Part shown: in pieces, positions 7,339-15,764 of the stretch | Position numbering within the stretch: position 1 is the first letter of the stretch | Layout of the letters: every line of letters starts with the position of its first letter | Assembly: GCA_937868075.1 (NCBI GenBank) | Contig: CALMLL010000137.1 | Span: forward strand, 1-32,289 | Origin: an uncultured Marmoricola sp. | Lineage (GTDB): Bacteria; Actinomycetota; Actinomycetes; Propionibacteriales; Nocardioidaceae | Direction of reading: 5' to 3' | DNA length: 32,289 bases | Position numbers and translations under genes: made by a program | Notes under the pieces: model-generated | Seen by the model: the letters and a program-made list of their open reading frames with translations, nothing else | Databases searched by the model: none | Told to the model about the DNA's origin: nothing

Positions 7339-8162
7339 CCGCGATCCTGCTCGGCCTGGTAGCCGCCGTGCTCTTCGGCGTCTCGGACTACATCGACGGA
7401 CTCGTCTCTCGCCGTGGTTCGGCCTGGCCCGTGGCGTTGCTGGCCTGCATCGGTGCCCTCGCGGTGGCCGCACTTGCCACCGTCCTCAGTCCGGGACGCT
7501 CCACGCCTGCCGACCTTGCCTGGTCGGCCCTGGCCGGGGTCGGCAGCGGGTTGGGCACCGTCTACCTGTATCGCGGGCTGGCAGCCGGTCGCATGGGCGT
7601 GGTGGCGCCGGTGTCCGCGGTCGGCTCGGCGCTGATCCCGGTGGCTTTCGCGCTGGTGGGCGGAGAACGTCCCAGCGTCGCGGTCTGGCTCGGCATCGCT
7701 GTGGGACTTCCCGGGATCTGGCTGGTCTCGCGCGAACCCGATCGGGGCGGCTCGGCCAAGGGTCTCATCGACGGGTTGCTGGCCGGGTCCGGCTTCGGGT
7801 TGATGTTCGCCGCCCTGGGGCAGGTTCCACAGGGCCGCGGCTACCTGCCGCTGGTCGTGGCCGAGGTCGTTGCCATGGCCGTCGTTCTGGGTGCGGCCCT
7901 GGTGGTTGGCGCCGACCCACGACCGCGTCGGGCCACCGACTGGGTGGGGCTGGTGGGCGGGGTCCTGGCCGGCGGTGCCTTCATCAGTTTCATGGTCGCG
8001 ACCCAGGTCGGCCTGCTCACCGTGGCCGCGGTGTTGAGCAGCCTCTACCCCGCCATCACCGTGCTGCTGGCGGCCTGGCTGTTGCGCGAGGCGATCCATC
8101 GCGGGCAAGCCGTCGGGTTGCTGTTCTGCGTGGCAACGGTCGCCCTGGTCGCTGTTGGCTGA
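7335..8162 (+). CDS. EamA (DMT superfamily) transporter
   Basis: 275 residues with about ten predicted membrane helices in two EamA repeats (roughly 1-133 and 142-275). Each half has the usual small-residue-rich helices, and AVLSSLYPAITVLLAAWLLRE near 235-256 is the typical EamA C-terminal stretch. Such proteins export metabolites or amino acids across the inner membrane; the substrate is unknown. The frame is open upstream to 6849, but homology begins at the GTG at 7335, which overlaps the DUF456 stop by 4 bp. It ends 28 bp before the convergent sigA stop and no terminator hairpin is evident between them. Confidence 0.88.
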   Translation: MTAILLGLVAAVLFGVSDYIDGLVSRRGSAWPVALLACIGALAVAALATVLSPGRSTPADLAWSALAGVGSGLGTVYLYRGLAAGRMGVVAPVSAVGSALIPVAFALVGGERPSVAVWLGIAVGLPGIWLVSREPDRGGSAKGLIDGLLAGSGFGLMFAALGQVPQGRGYLPLVVAEVVAMAVVLGAALVVGADPRPRRATDWVGLVGGVLAGGAFISFMVATQVGLLTVAAVLSSLYPAITVLLAAWLLREAIHRGQAVGLLFCVATVALVAVG

Positions 8163-8189
8163 GGGCAGCCGGCTGGCGGCGTACCCGGG

Positions 8190-9656
8190 TCAGTCGAGGT
8201 AGTCGCGCAGCACTTGTGAGCGACTCGGGTGACGCAGTTTGGACATCGTCTTGGACTCGATCTGCCGGATCCGCTCGCGGGTCACCCCATAGACCTTGCC
8301 GATCTCGTCGAGCGTCTTGGGCTGACCGTCGGTGAGGCCGAATCGCATGCTCACCACGCCTGCCTCACGCTCGGACAAGGTGTCCAGGACGGCGTGCAGT
8401 TGCTCTTGGAGCAGGGTGAAGCTGACCGCGTCGGCGGGCACGATGGCCTCGGAGTCCTCGATCAGGTCACCGAACTCGGAGTCGCCGTCTTCGCCCAACG
8501 GGGTGTGCAGTGAGATCGGTTCGCGACCGTACTTCTGCACCTCGATGACCTTCTCGGGGGTCATGTCGAGCTCGGCGGCCAGCTCTTCGGGGGTGGGTTC
8601 GCGGCCGAGGTCTTGAAGCATCTGGCGCTGGACGCGCGCCAGTTTGTTGATCACTTCGACCATGTGCACCGGGATCCGGATGGTGCGGGCCTGGTCGGCC
8701 ATGGCGCGGGTGATCGCCTGACGGATCCACCAGGTGGCGTACGTCGAGAACTTGTAGCCCTTGGTGTAGTCGAACTTCTCCACCGCGCGGATCAGACCGA
8801 GGTTGCCCTCCTGGATGAGGTCCAAGAACAGCATGCCGCGACCTGTGTAGCGCTTGGCCAGGCTGACCACGAGCCGCAGGTTGGCCTCGAGCAGGTGGTT
8901 CTTTGCGCGGCGGCCGTCCTCGGCGATCCAGTCGAGTTCCTCGTGCAGTTTGGCCGAGACGTTGCCGCCCTTGCCCAGCTTCTCCTCGCTGAACAGGCCG
9001 GCTTCGATGCGCTTGGCGAGTTCGACCTCCATCTCGGCGTTGAGGAGTGGCACCTTGCCGATCTGCTTGAGGTAGTCCTTCACCGGGTCCGCGGTGGCTC
9101 CGGCGACCATGACCTGCTGCTCGGGCTCGTCGGTGTCATCGGCGGCCGAGACGACGTAGCCGGCCTGCTCGTCCTCTTTGATGGTCGGGTCGGCGACGAC
9201 GTCGGCCTCGAACTGCTCATCGGGGAGGTCGGGGAGGATCTTGGTGCCATCCGCCGCGACGGCGGCGACAGCCACAACGGCTTCGGCAGCCGGCGCCTCG
9301 GCAGCGGCTGCGGTCTTGCGGGCCCGCGGCGCCGTCTTGGCGGCGGTGGTCTTCGCAGCAGTCGTCTTGGCGGGAGCCTTGGCAGCCGTGGCCTTGGCTG
9401 CGGTCGTCTTGGCGGGAGCCTTGGTAGCCGTGGCCTTGGCCGCGGTCGCCTTCGCGGGAGCGGCCGTCTTGGCCGCAGTGGTCTTCGCAGCGGTCGCCTT
9501 GGCGGGAGCCTTGGTAGCCGTGGTCTTGGCTGCCGGAGCCCGCTTCGTGGCCGGCTTGGCTACCGGGGATGTCGCCTCAACGGGTGCTGCTGCCTTCTTG
9601 GCGGTGGACTTCTTCGCGGCGGCGGCCTTGGCTGCCGTGGGCGACGTCGGGGTCAC
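8190..9656 (-). CDS. sigA: Primary RNA polymerase sigma factor (SigA/HrdB)
   Basis: 488 residues. Region 1.2 starts at [16 protein letters not shown]; region 2 holds [31 protein letters not shown] and [17 protein letters not shown] (core binding and -10 recognition/melting); region 3 follows RTIRIPVHM; region 4.2 is [19 protein letters not shown] (-35 helix-turn-helix). The first 120 residues are low-complexity Lys/Ala/Thr/Pro, as in many actinobacterial SigA/HrdB proteins and unlike the acidic region 1.1 of E. coli RpoD; an acidic linker follows (about 145-185). The start is GTG with GAGAGG 6 nt upstream. A TTGACA (9704-9709, minus) lies in the leader without a clear -10. The parE gene nearby supports the HrdB-type locus. 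Confidence 0.97.
   Translation of the reverse strand: MTPTSPTAAKAAAAKKSTAKKAAAPVEATSPVAKPATKRAPAAKTTATKAPAKATAAKTTAAKTAAPAKATAAKATATKAPAKTTAAKATAAKAPAKTTAAKTTAAKTAPRARKTAAAAEAPAAEAVVAVAAVAADGTKILPDLPDEQFEADVVADPTIKEDEQAGYVVSAADDTDEPEQQVMVAGATADPVKDYLKQIGKVPLLNAEMEVELAKRIEAGLFSEEKLGKGGNVSAKLHEELDWIAEDGRRAKNHLLEANLRLVVSLAKRYTGRGMLFLDLIQEGNLGLIRAVEKFDYTKGYKFSTYATWWIRQAITRAMADQARTIRIPVHMVEVINKLARVQRQMLQDLGREPTPEELAAELDMTPEKVIEVQKYGREPISLHTPLGEDGDSEFGDLIEDSEAIVPADAVSFTLLQEQLHAVLDTLSEREAGVVSMRFGLTDGQPKTLDEIGKVYGVTRERIRQIESKTMSKLRHPSRSQVLRDYLD
9296..9635 (-). repeat. Degenerate tandem repeat coding the Ala/Lys/Thr head of SigA
   Basis: Units of roughly 20-40 bp alternating Ala-Lys-Ala/Thr triplets ([16 protein letters not shown] and variants) recur through this stretch. 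It generates long antisense open frames on plus at 8613-9815 and 9178-9660 that are not genes. Such repeats can change length by slippage. Confidence 0.8.
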
Positions 9657-9774
9657 GTAGTACCTCTCGGAATCTCAAACGTGGGCGCGGCAAAGTCCGT
9701 TGCTGTCAACTGGCCGCGCGCACATTCTGACACGTCGAGGCTCGAAACCAAGGATCGGGTCCAACCGACGCCAG

Positions 9775-10353
9775 TCAGTGGGACGCGCGGGCCGCCGCCT
9801 TCATCGCCTTCTTGAACTCCCGGACCTTGCCGAGCGACGCTTCGTCGACCACATCGGCCACGGAGCGATAGCCCTCCAGCGCATAGTCACCTACGGCCTT
9901 CTCCCAGCCAGCCGGGCGGACGCCGCACTGCTTGGCCAACAGCGCCGCGAAGATCTTGGCCTTCTGGGCCCCGAACCCCGGCAAGGCGGCGATGCGTTTG
10001 ACCAACTCGGCTCCCGTTGCCGCCTCGTTCCACAATCGGGTGGTGTCGCCGGCGTACTCCTGAGACACGACGCGGGCCACTGCCTGGATCCGTGCCGCCA
10101 TCGAGCCCGGGAAACGATGCACGGCGGGTGGTTGGGCACACAGCGCAGCGAACGCCTCCGGTTCAGCCTCGGCCAGCGTGGCCGGGTCGAGGGTGCCGAG
10201 CCGATCCTTCAGTTTGGCCGGCCCGATGAAGGCCCGTTCCATAGGGAACTGTTGATCCAGGAGCATCCCGAGGAGCAGCGCGAAGGGGTCCGTGGAGAGA
10301 AGTTCATCCGCGGCCGGGTCCCCGGTGATGTGCACGGTGTGGGTCGATGCCAT
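9775..10353 (-). CDS. HhH-GPD-type base excision repair protein
   Basis: 192 residues from the chosen ATG; homology begins with VHITGDPAADELL and DPFALLLGMLLDQQ, so the 27 codons upstream to 10434 are dropped. A second ATG three codons upstream (10362) is possible. The helix-hairpin-helix is at LPGFGAQKAKIFAALL, and the downstream GWEKAVGDYA sits where HhH-GPD glycosylases place the catalytic Asp. It matches the actinobacterial uncharacterised HhH-GPD family (TIGR03252). There is no FeS cysteine cluster, so it is not an EndoIII. Substrate lesions are unknown. It lies 46 bp downstream of the universal stress protein gene on the same strand and may be co-transcribed. Confidence 0.83.
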   Translation of the reverse strand: MASTHTVHITGDPAADELLSTDPFALLLGMLLDQQFPMERAFIGPAKLKDRLGTLDPATLAEAEPEAFAALCAQPPAVHRFPGSMAARIQAVARVVSQEYAGDTTRLWNEAATGAELVKRIAALPGFGAQKAKIFAALLAKQCGVRPAGWEKAVGDYALEGYRSVADVVDEASLGKVREFKKAMKAAARASH

Positions 10354-10399
10354 GTCGCGCATGCTGCCACGACGCAGTGCCCTCACGCACCGAGCAGGG

Positions 10400-10798
10400 T
10401 CAGGCTTTGACAGCCAGCACCGGGCAGGAGGCATCCAGCAAGACCTGCTGGGCGTTGGAGCCCAGGATCAACTTGCCCAGAGGGGTACGCCGACGCAGAC
10501 CGATCACGATGAGTTCGGCACCGGTTTCGCGGGCGATGTCGATGAGGTCCTCGGCCGGCTCCATCCCGCGTACGAACTGGCGAACCTCGAACTCAACACC
10601 GGTGTCGGCCAAGTGTTGGTTGATCTCGTCGAGTTCAGCCTGACTCTGCACGCTGTCCTCGTCACTCATCTCTCGACCGCCGCGGTTGGAATTGACCACC
10701 ACGAGGCGCGAGTTGCGCAGTTTGGCCTCTTCGACCCCCTGCCGCAACGCTGCCTTGCCCTCAGGCTTGGGGACGTACCCAACGACGATGGTTCCCAC
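10400..10798 (-). CDS. Universal stress protein (UspA family), single domain
   Basis: 132 residues with the Rossmann-like Usp fold: TIVVGYVPKPEG at the N-terminus, LVVVNSN strand, EFEVRQF, then ELIVIGLRRRTPLGKLILGS and CPVLAV at the C-terminus. The ATP-binding pattern G-x2-G-x9-G-S/T is only partly kept (GLRR instead of GxxG, but LGS present), so nucleotide binding is uncertain. The GTG start is fixed by an excellent AAGGAG (10807-10812) at 8 nt spacing; upstream in-frame codons to 10852 are not part of the family. Role is general stress or dormancy adaptation by family; no direct evidence here. Divergent from the small gene at 10928. Confidence 0.88.
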   Translation of the reverse strand: MGTIVVGYVPKPEGKAALRQGVEEAKLRNSRLVVVNSNRGGREMSDEDSVQSQAELDEINQHLADTGVEFEVRQFVRGMEPAEDLIDIARETGAELIVIGLRRRTPLGKLILGSNAQQVLLDASCPVLAVKA

Positions 10799-10927
10799 GA
10801 AATGTTCTCCTTCTCGACGCAACTCCGGCGACCATATCGCCCCTCCGTGCATCCGTCAGCAGTTTGCCCTCTCGGCGCCTGTGGATCTTGTTCCTGGACC
10901 GGCCGGAGAATGCGGCAGAGTCGGTGC

Positions 10928-11347
10928 ATGACGGCGACCACTGCGGCCATGCTCAGGCACCAACGCGGACTGCGTGAGGAGGTCAGGTGGCTCAGCACCC
11001 ACCTCGGTAGCCGCCGCCTCTTCACCCCCAGGCTGCTGGTCGGCACCCCCGCCGCAACCTCCCTCGCCCTGCCTCACGACACCTACGACGACCCGGGTCT
11101 GCGCATCGACCTGATCGGCCGAGCCTTGGACGCGCTGGACGACGCCGACCCCTGCGTGTGGCGCATGAGACCAGGCCCGCTTGAGGCGGGTGACAGCGAC
11201 CTGTTGTGGTGCTCCGCGGCTGCTCTGGCCATGGCCGTGCGCGGTTGGTCGGCGGAGTTCTACGTGGTCAACCGATTCGGATGGGCCGAACTCCACTCCG
11301 GGCAGCAACGCACCTGGACCCGGCCCCGACGAGGCCGCGCCGCCTGA
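10928..11347 (+). CDS. Hypothetical protein, 139 aa
   Basis: I do not recognise a family. The ATG at 10928 is followed by a basic helix (residues 8-30), a mixed alpha/beta body with DPGLRIDLIGRALDALDDADPC, LWCSAAALAMAVRGW and EFYVVNRFGWAELHSG, and a basic tail RPRRGRAA. No signal peptide or membrane helix is seen. CAGAGT, a weak -10-like hexamer, ends exactly 6 nt before the ATG, as for other leaderless genes here, and supports this start over the open frame extending upstream to 10292. It is convergent with the GCS2-type ligase, 4 bp apart. Codon use fits the surrounding genes, so I take it as real. Confidence 0.6.
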   Translation: MTATTAAMLRHQRGLREEVRWLSTHLGSRRLFTPRLLVGTPAATSLALPHDTYDDPGLRIDLIGRALDALDDADPCVWRMRPGPLEAGDSDLLWCSAAALAMAVRGWSAEFYVVNRFGWAELHSGQQRTWTRPRRGRAA

Positions 11348-11351
11348 CCGC

Positions 11352-12821
11352 TCAGGTCCAGGTGTGCACAGGCTCGTTGGTGTGCATGCGTTCGCGGTAG
11401 TCCTGAAGGGTCAACCGCAGCGCGGTGTCCCGGTCCGCGCCTTTGGCTTCACGTGCGCGGACGTTCTTGACGAACCAGGAAGCGCCGTTCTGGGCCCGCA
11501 GACAACGCTGTTCGATGACGTCGAGCAGTCGGCCCGACTCGTCCCCAGGCACACCCCAGTCGTCGAGTCCCTGCTGGGCCAGGGGAAGCAGTTTGCGCAG
11601 GGTGAGTTCGGTCGCGGACACATGACCGATCCCCGGCCAATAGACCTCGGCCTCGATGCCGTCCCGAGCCGCATCATGGAAGTTCTCCTCCGCCGCCGAG
11701 AACGACATCTGCGACCACATCGGGCGATCGTCGTTGGCGAAGGTGCGAACCAACCCGAAATACAACGCGGCGTTCGCCATCATGTCGATCACCGTCGGCC
11801 CGGCTCCCAGCACACGGTTCTCGACCCGCACATGTGGGGTGCCGTCGACGACGTCGTACACCGGGCGGTTCCAGCGGTAGATCGTGCCGTTGTGGAGACG
11901 AAGTTCGTGAAGGCTGGGGGTCCCGCCACTTTCGAGCACCTCCAGCGGGTCCTCTTCATCGGTGATCGGTAGCAGGGCGCTGAAGTAGCGCACGTTCTCC
12001 TCGAACAGGTCGAAGATCGTGTTGATCCATCGCTCCCCGAACCACACCCGGGGCCGCACCCCTTGCACCTTCAACTCCTCGCTGCGCGTGTCGGTGGCCT
12101 GCTCGAACAGCGGGATCCGGGTCTCCTGCCACAACTCCTTCCCGAGGAGGTACGCCGAATTGGCGCCCAGTGCCAACTGGATGGAACTGATCACCTGCGA
12201 GGCGTTCCAGTAGTCGGCGAACTGCTCCGGGCTGACCTGGACGTGGAGTTGGACGCTGGTGCACGCGGCCTCGGGCATGATCGAGTCTGAGGTCGTGGTG
12301 AGTCGCTCGGTGCCGCCGATGTCGATGAGGAGGTCTTCGCCTCGGGCCGCGAGGATCTGGTCGCCGAGCAACTTGTAGCGCGGGTTGGCGCTTATCGTCG
12401 AAGGGGCCATGTGCCCGTGCTGAAGGGTCGGCAGGATCCCGATCATCACCAGGTGGGCGCCCACCCGACTGGCTTTCGCCTCGGCGTCGTTGAGGCTGGC
12501 TCGAAGGTCCTCCTCGAAGCTCCACAAGCCGCGTTCTCGCAGGGTCTTGGGAGCGGCATTGATCTCGAGGTTGTATTGCCCCAACTCGGTCTGGAAGTCG
12601 GGGTTTGCGATCTCGGCGAGCACCTCGGCGTTGCGCAGTGCCGGCCGGGCATCCTCGTCGACAAGGTTGAGTTCGATCTCCAGCCCGGTCATCGGGTCCT
12701 CGTAGTCGAAGCGAGACTCCCGCAGCATGCGAGCGAACACGTCGAGGTTGCGCCGCACCTTCTCGCGGTAGCGGGTGCGGTCTGTCCGGCTGAACTCCTG
12801 CTGCTCGACCTCTTCGCCCAT
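11352..12821 (-). CDS. Glutamate-cysteine ligase-family (GCS2) carboxylate-amine ligase
   Basis: 489 residues, the length of the actinobacterial GCS2-like proteins. GLEIELNLVD near residue 45 is the Mg/ATP-binding strand of the glutamine-synthetase-like fold, ELGQYNLEINAAP follows, and HGHMAPSTIS, VSPEQFADYWN and RVENRVLGAGPTVIDMMANAALY fit the family core. Members ligate glutamate to an amine or cysteine using ATP; the true substrate here is open (ergothioneine EgtA or mycothiol routes are not shown). I choose the ATG at 12821 because GGAG sits 6 nt upstream (12828-12831); an in-frame ATG at 12833 is the alternative. A TAGGGT -10 lies at 12857-12862. The gene follows the DUF4192 gene on the same strand by 73 bp. 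Confidence 0.82.
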   Translation of the reverse strand: MGEEVEQQEFSRTDRTRYREKVRRNLDVFARMLRESRFDYEDPMTGLEIELNLVDEDARPALRNAEVLAEIANPDFQTELGQYNLEINAAPKTLRERGLWSFEEDLRASLNDAEAKASRVGAHLVMIGILPTLQHGHMAPSTISANPRYKLLGDQILAARGEDLLIDIGGTERLTTTSDSIMPEAACTSVQLHVQVSPEQFADYWNASQVISSIQLALGANSAYLLGKELWQETRIPLFEQATDTRSEELKVQGVRPRVWFGERWINTIFDLFEENVRYFSALLPITDEEDPLEVLESGGTPSLHELRLHNGTIYRWNRPVYDVVDGTPHVRVENRVLGAGPTVIDMMANAALYFGLVRTFANDDRPMWSQMSFSAAEENFHDAARDGIEAEVYWPGIGHVSATELTLRKLLPLAQQGLDDWGVPGDESGRLLDVIEQRCLRAQNGASWFVKNVRAREAKGADRDTALRLTLQDYRERMHTNEPVHTWT

Positions 12822-12894
12822 GTCGGTCTCCATCGTTGCTGGCTCGCTGCTGGTACACCCTAGGGAGAACCCGCCCCCAGCGCGAGGGATCTCG

Positions 12895-13854
12895 TCAGCC
12901 GGTCGAGTGCACGGGCCTCCATGTTGTGGGCGAGATGGCGGCCTCCAAGATCTGGGCCACCAGGCGTGCCAGAGAGTTGTCCGGATCGGTCTCGAGACTG
13001 CGATCCACCGCACACCACGCCAGCGCGCCGTCTCCAGAGATCCACGACAACAGCGCCAGGACAGCGGCTGCGTGAGCGCTCCACGGTGCTGGCGCGCGTC
13101 GCACGAGGTCGGCCCACATGTCCACCAGCCCTGCGGCCTCCCCCCTCCCTACGCTCTCCCACGCGGCGTCACGCCCCAACGGCCAGGACACCGCGCAGAG
13201 GACACGGGCAGCCTCCTCGTCGGTGAGCGCGCCACGATCCCGGATGAACCGACGCGACCGGGCGTGCAGCCACCCCAACTCCAGCTCGTCAGGTGGGTCC
13301 GGGCGCGACTGCAGCTGCCGAGCGATGGCGGCTTCGATCCGTTGGACCTGGGCGGGATCCGTGATCAAAGTGTCGTGGAGTTCGTCGCGACCCGACCGGA
13401 TGACCGACCCACTCACGATCCGCTCCACCACGAACGGGTGTGTGCTCACGTCGTACGCCGAGCCGGGGCCGTCGACGAACTCCTCAACGCCCAGCCCGTC
13501 CACATCGCGCCCGGTCCAGTAGTGGTCCGCACCGACCCGGATCACGTCGATCACCGAGACGCCAGCCAGCCGCAGGTGCCTCACCACCTCCCAGCAAGCC
13601 GGCACCTGAGCCTGCTCGGTGTAGGCCAACACGATCGCCGTGGCCACATGGTGCTGCCGCGCGGCGCCGACAAGCCTGGCCACCACCTCCTCGACGTGGT
13701 CGGGAGCGCGGGGCAGGTCGACCCTGGCGTGGAACGACGGACCATCGGCGGTGAAGGCCACCATGACCAGCGACTGGGCCGGATGGAAGCCCAACGCGAC
13801 GGGGACCAGCGCCAAGATGTCCTCGGGAGTGCGCAACACGAAACGAGACGTCAT
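12895..13854 (-). CDS. DUF4192 domain-containing protein
   Basis: 319 residues from the ATG at 13854; the 12 codons upstream lack family similarity. The N-terminus RTPEDILALVPVALGFHPAQSLVMVAF is the DUF4192 hallmark, followed by RVDLP, then ATAIVLAYTE, VIRVGADHYW and, in the second half, WPLGRDAAWESV and AAAVLALLSWISGDGALAWCAVDR. The function is unknown; the family is soluble and restricted to actinobacteria. CAGTGT lies exactly 6 nt before the ATG with no usable SD (GAGGG abuts the codon), so a leaderless start is likely. Divergent from the PPOX-like gene; 160 bp between them. Confidence 0.85.
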   Translation of the reverse strand: MTSRFVLRTPEDILALVPVALGFHPAQSLVMVAFTADGPSFHARVDLPRAPDHVEEVVARLVGAARQHHVATAIVLAYTEQAQVPACWEVVRHLRLAGVSVIDVIRVGADHYWTGRDVDGLGVEEFVDGPGSAYDVSTHPFVVERIVSGSVIRSGRDELHDTLITDPAQVQRIEAAIARQLQSRPDPPDELELGWLHARSRRFIRDRGALTDEEAARVLCAVSWPLGRDAAWESVGRGEAAGLVDMWADLVRRAPAPWSAHAAAVLALLSWISGDGALAWCAVDRSLETDPDNSLARLVAQILEAAISPTTWRPVHSTG

Positions 13855-13973
13855 CCCTCGACACTGACCACCTCGCATGCGTTGAACCACGGCGTTGTCG
13901 ACACCTGTGGACGAGGTGGTCGACGAGGCCTGGTGTGGATGAAGCGGCGCGGCGCGGTCGCCCCTGCGGGTAC

Positions 13974-13979
13974 TAGGAT
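13974..13979 (+). promoter_or_regulatory. -10 element TAGGAT for the PPOX-like/dinB operon
   Basis: TAGGAT is a typical actinobacterial -10 and places the transcript start about 29 nt before the ATG at 14015, leaving room for the GGAGG that precedes it. No clear -35 is seen. Confidence 0.45.
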
Positions 13980-14014
13980 CGAGGCATCACGCCGAGCGAT
14001 GGAGGCCGCGGACC

Positions 14015-14446
14015 ATGAACACCCATGACGAGCCCGTCTCACAGTTGACCACCGAGCAGTGCTGGGAGAAGTTGCGCGCTCAGGAGTTCGGTCGGCTCGC
14101 CTATCACCTCGCCGACGAAGTCCACATCACCCCCATCAACTACGCCGTCGATGGGGAGACGCTGATCTTCCGGACCTCTGAGGGTTCCAAGCTCCTCGGC
14201 GTGGTCATGAACGCCGACGTCGCCTTCGAGATCGACGAATTCGGCGAGGACTTCGCCTCGAGCGTGATCATCCGCGGCAAGGCCCGCAAACTCGAGGAGG
14301 ACGAGGAGCACCGGGCCGAGAACGTGCCCCTGCGTCCGTGGGTGCCGACGTTGAAGTTCAACGTCGTCGAGATCACGCCCATCGAGATCAGCGGCCGGGA
14401 GTTCTTCCTCGAGCGCCCCTGGCTCCACATGCTGCCGCACCACTGA
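14015..14446 (+). CDS. Pyridoxamine 5'-phosphate oxidase-like split-barrel protein
   Basis: 143 residues of the Pyridox_ox_2 type (PF12900). The pattern QCWEKLRAQEFGRLAY, VHITPINYAVDG and LIFRTSEGSKL is the flavin-binding split barrel in its compact form, and FEIDEFGEDFASSVIIRGKA forms the second strand set. Relatives bind FMN, F420 or heme; true PNPOx activity is unlikely from this short form. GGAGG lies 9 nt before the ATG. The next gene, DNA polymerase IV, begins 4 bp after the stop, so they probably share a transcript. No metal or Cys sites stand out. Cofactor is inferred only at the level of the family. Confidence 0.85.
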   Translation: MNTHDEPVSQLTTEQCWEKLRAQEFGRLAYHLADEVHITPINYAVDGETLIFRTSEGSKLLGVVMNADVAFEIDEFGEDFASSVIIRGKARKLEEDEEHRAENVPLRPWVPTLKFNVVEITPIEISGREFFLERPWLHMLPHH

Positions 14447-14450
14447 CGCG

Positions 14451-15764
14451 GTGCGTGAGTGTCCCTCGATACTCCACATCGATCTCGACGCCTTCTTCGC
14501 CGCCGTCGAGCAACGCGACAAGCCCTCACTTCGTGGAAAGCCGGTGGTGGTGGGTGGAGTGGGTGCCCGCGGCGTCGTCGCGACCGCTTCCTACGAGGCG
14601 CGGCGATATGGAGTCCACTCGGCGATGTCGACCTCCCAGGCCCGTCGACGCTGTCCCCACGCGGCCTTCCTCACCGGGCGGTTCCACGCCTACCAAGAGA
14701 CCAGCAGAGCCGTCATGGACCTGCTTGGCTCCCTGAGCCCGCTGGTCGAGCCGCTCTCACTTGACGAGGCATACGTTGACCTCGCCCAGTGCGAGACCTT
14801 GCCCGGATTCGATCAGGAGTCCCTGACCGCTTTCGCCCGCGAACTCAAGACTGCGATCACCGAGGTCACCCGGGGATTGACCGGCTCGGTGGGAATCGGC
14901 ACCTCCAAGCTTGTCGCCAAGATCGCCTCGGATCTCGACAAGCCTGACGGGCTCACGATCGTGCCCGCCGGGACCGAGCAGGACCTGCTGGATCCGATGC
15001 ACGTGAGTGTGATCCCCGGGGTCGGCCCAGCCACGACCGAACGCCTGCGCCGTCTCGGGGTCCACACCGTTGCCGAACTCCGCTCGATCAGTCGCGACGA
15101 ATTGGTCCGCACGCTCGGCCAAAGCCACGGGGCCGGCCTCTACTCGCTCGCACGGGCCGAGGACGACCGTTCGGTGGTTCCCGAACGGGAGGCCAAGTCG
15201 ATCAGCGTGGAAGACACCTACGAGACCGACCACACCGACCGCCGAATCCTGGAGTCCCTGATCGACCGGCAGGCCAGCGCCGTGGGTGCCCGGTTGCGAA
15301 AAGCCAAGCTGTCCGGACGCACCGTCACATTGAAGGTGCGGCTCCACGACTTCTCGACGGTGACCAGGTCATCCACGCTGACCTCCCCCACCGAGGACTC
15401 TCGTCAGATCAGCCGCGTCGCCCGGTCCCTCCTCGCCGACCTGGACACCACATCCGGCGTTCGCCTTCTGGGGGTGGGAGTCTCCGGCCTGGCCGACTGG
15501 ATCCAAGACGACCTCTTCACCGACGACTCCGCTGATCCCGAGCCCACCGAGTCGCCAGCCGGCGACGCTGTCGTGCCGACGCGGCCCTCCTGGGCGCCAG
15601 GGATGGATGTGGACCACGAGGAGTTCGGAGCCGGGTGGGTATGGGGCTCGGGCCGAGGGGTCGTGACGGTGCGTTTCGAGACCGCCGAGACCGGGCCGGG
15701 CAAAGTGAGGTCGTTCGCTACCGACGACCCGTTGTTGCACCCTCGGCACCGGCCACGACGCTGA
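14451..15764 (+). CDS. dinB: DNA polymerase IV (Y family) with C-terminal extension
   Basis: 437 residues. Error-prone translesion polymerase. Metal-binding residues: Asp11 in HIDLDAFFAAVEQ and Asp105-Glu106 in SLDEAYVD; GSVGIGTSKLVAKIASDL and VIPGVGPATTERLRRLG form the palm/thumb helix-hairpin-helix; the little finger runs to about 345. QDDLF at residues 352-356 matches the beta-clamp-binding motif, which is usually at the very end, yet here another 80 residues follow, including a compact PGMDVDHEEFGAGWVWGSG...VTVRFET region (382-421) resembling a small beta-barrel found in some actinobacterial Pol IV proteins. GTG start. I see no LexA box; the PPOX-like gene is 4 bp upstream. The 3' end overlaps convergent pxpC by 47 bp. 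Confidence 0.94.
   Translation: MRECPSILHIDLDAFFAAVEQRDKPSLRGKPVVVGGVGARGVVATASYEARRYGVHSAMSTSQARRRCPHAAFLTGRFHAYQETSRAVMDLLGSLSPLVEPLSLDEAYVDLAQCETLPGFDQESLTAFARELKTAITEVTRGLTGSVGIGTSKLVAKIASDLDKPDGLTIVPAGTEQDLLDPMHVSVIPGVGPATTERLRRLGVHTVAELRSISRDELVRTLGQSHGAGLYSLARAEDDRSVVPEREAKSISVEDTYETDHTDRRILESLIDRQASAVGARLRKAKLSGRTVTLKVRLHDFSTVTRSSTLTSPTEDSRQISRVARSLLADLDTTSGVRLLGVGVSGLADWIQDDLFTDDSADPEPTESPAGDAVVPTRPSWAPGMDVDHEEFGAGWVWGSGRGVVTVRFETAETGPGKVRSFATDDPLLHPRHRPRR

Noticed and set aside
8613..9815. Long plus-strand open frame of 400 codons over sigA
   Set aside because: It is antisense to the repeat-rich sigA gene, has no family features, and its length is a by-product of the Ala/Lys repeat and GC-rich codons.
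13484..13864. Second minus-strand frame overlapping the DUF4192 gene
   Set aside because: Arg/Gly-rich shadow; the 12895-13854 frame has the DUF4192 signature.
14446..14460. LexA/SOS box before dinB
   Set aside because: Only 4 bp separate dinB from the PPOX-like gene and no TCGAAC-N4-GTTCGA-like dyad is seen upstream of the pair.
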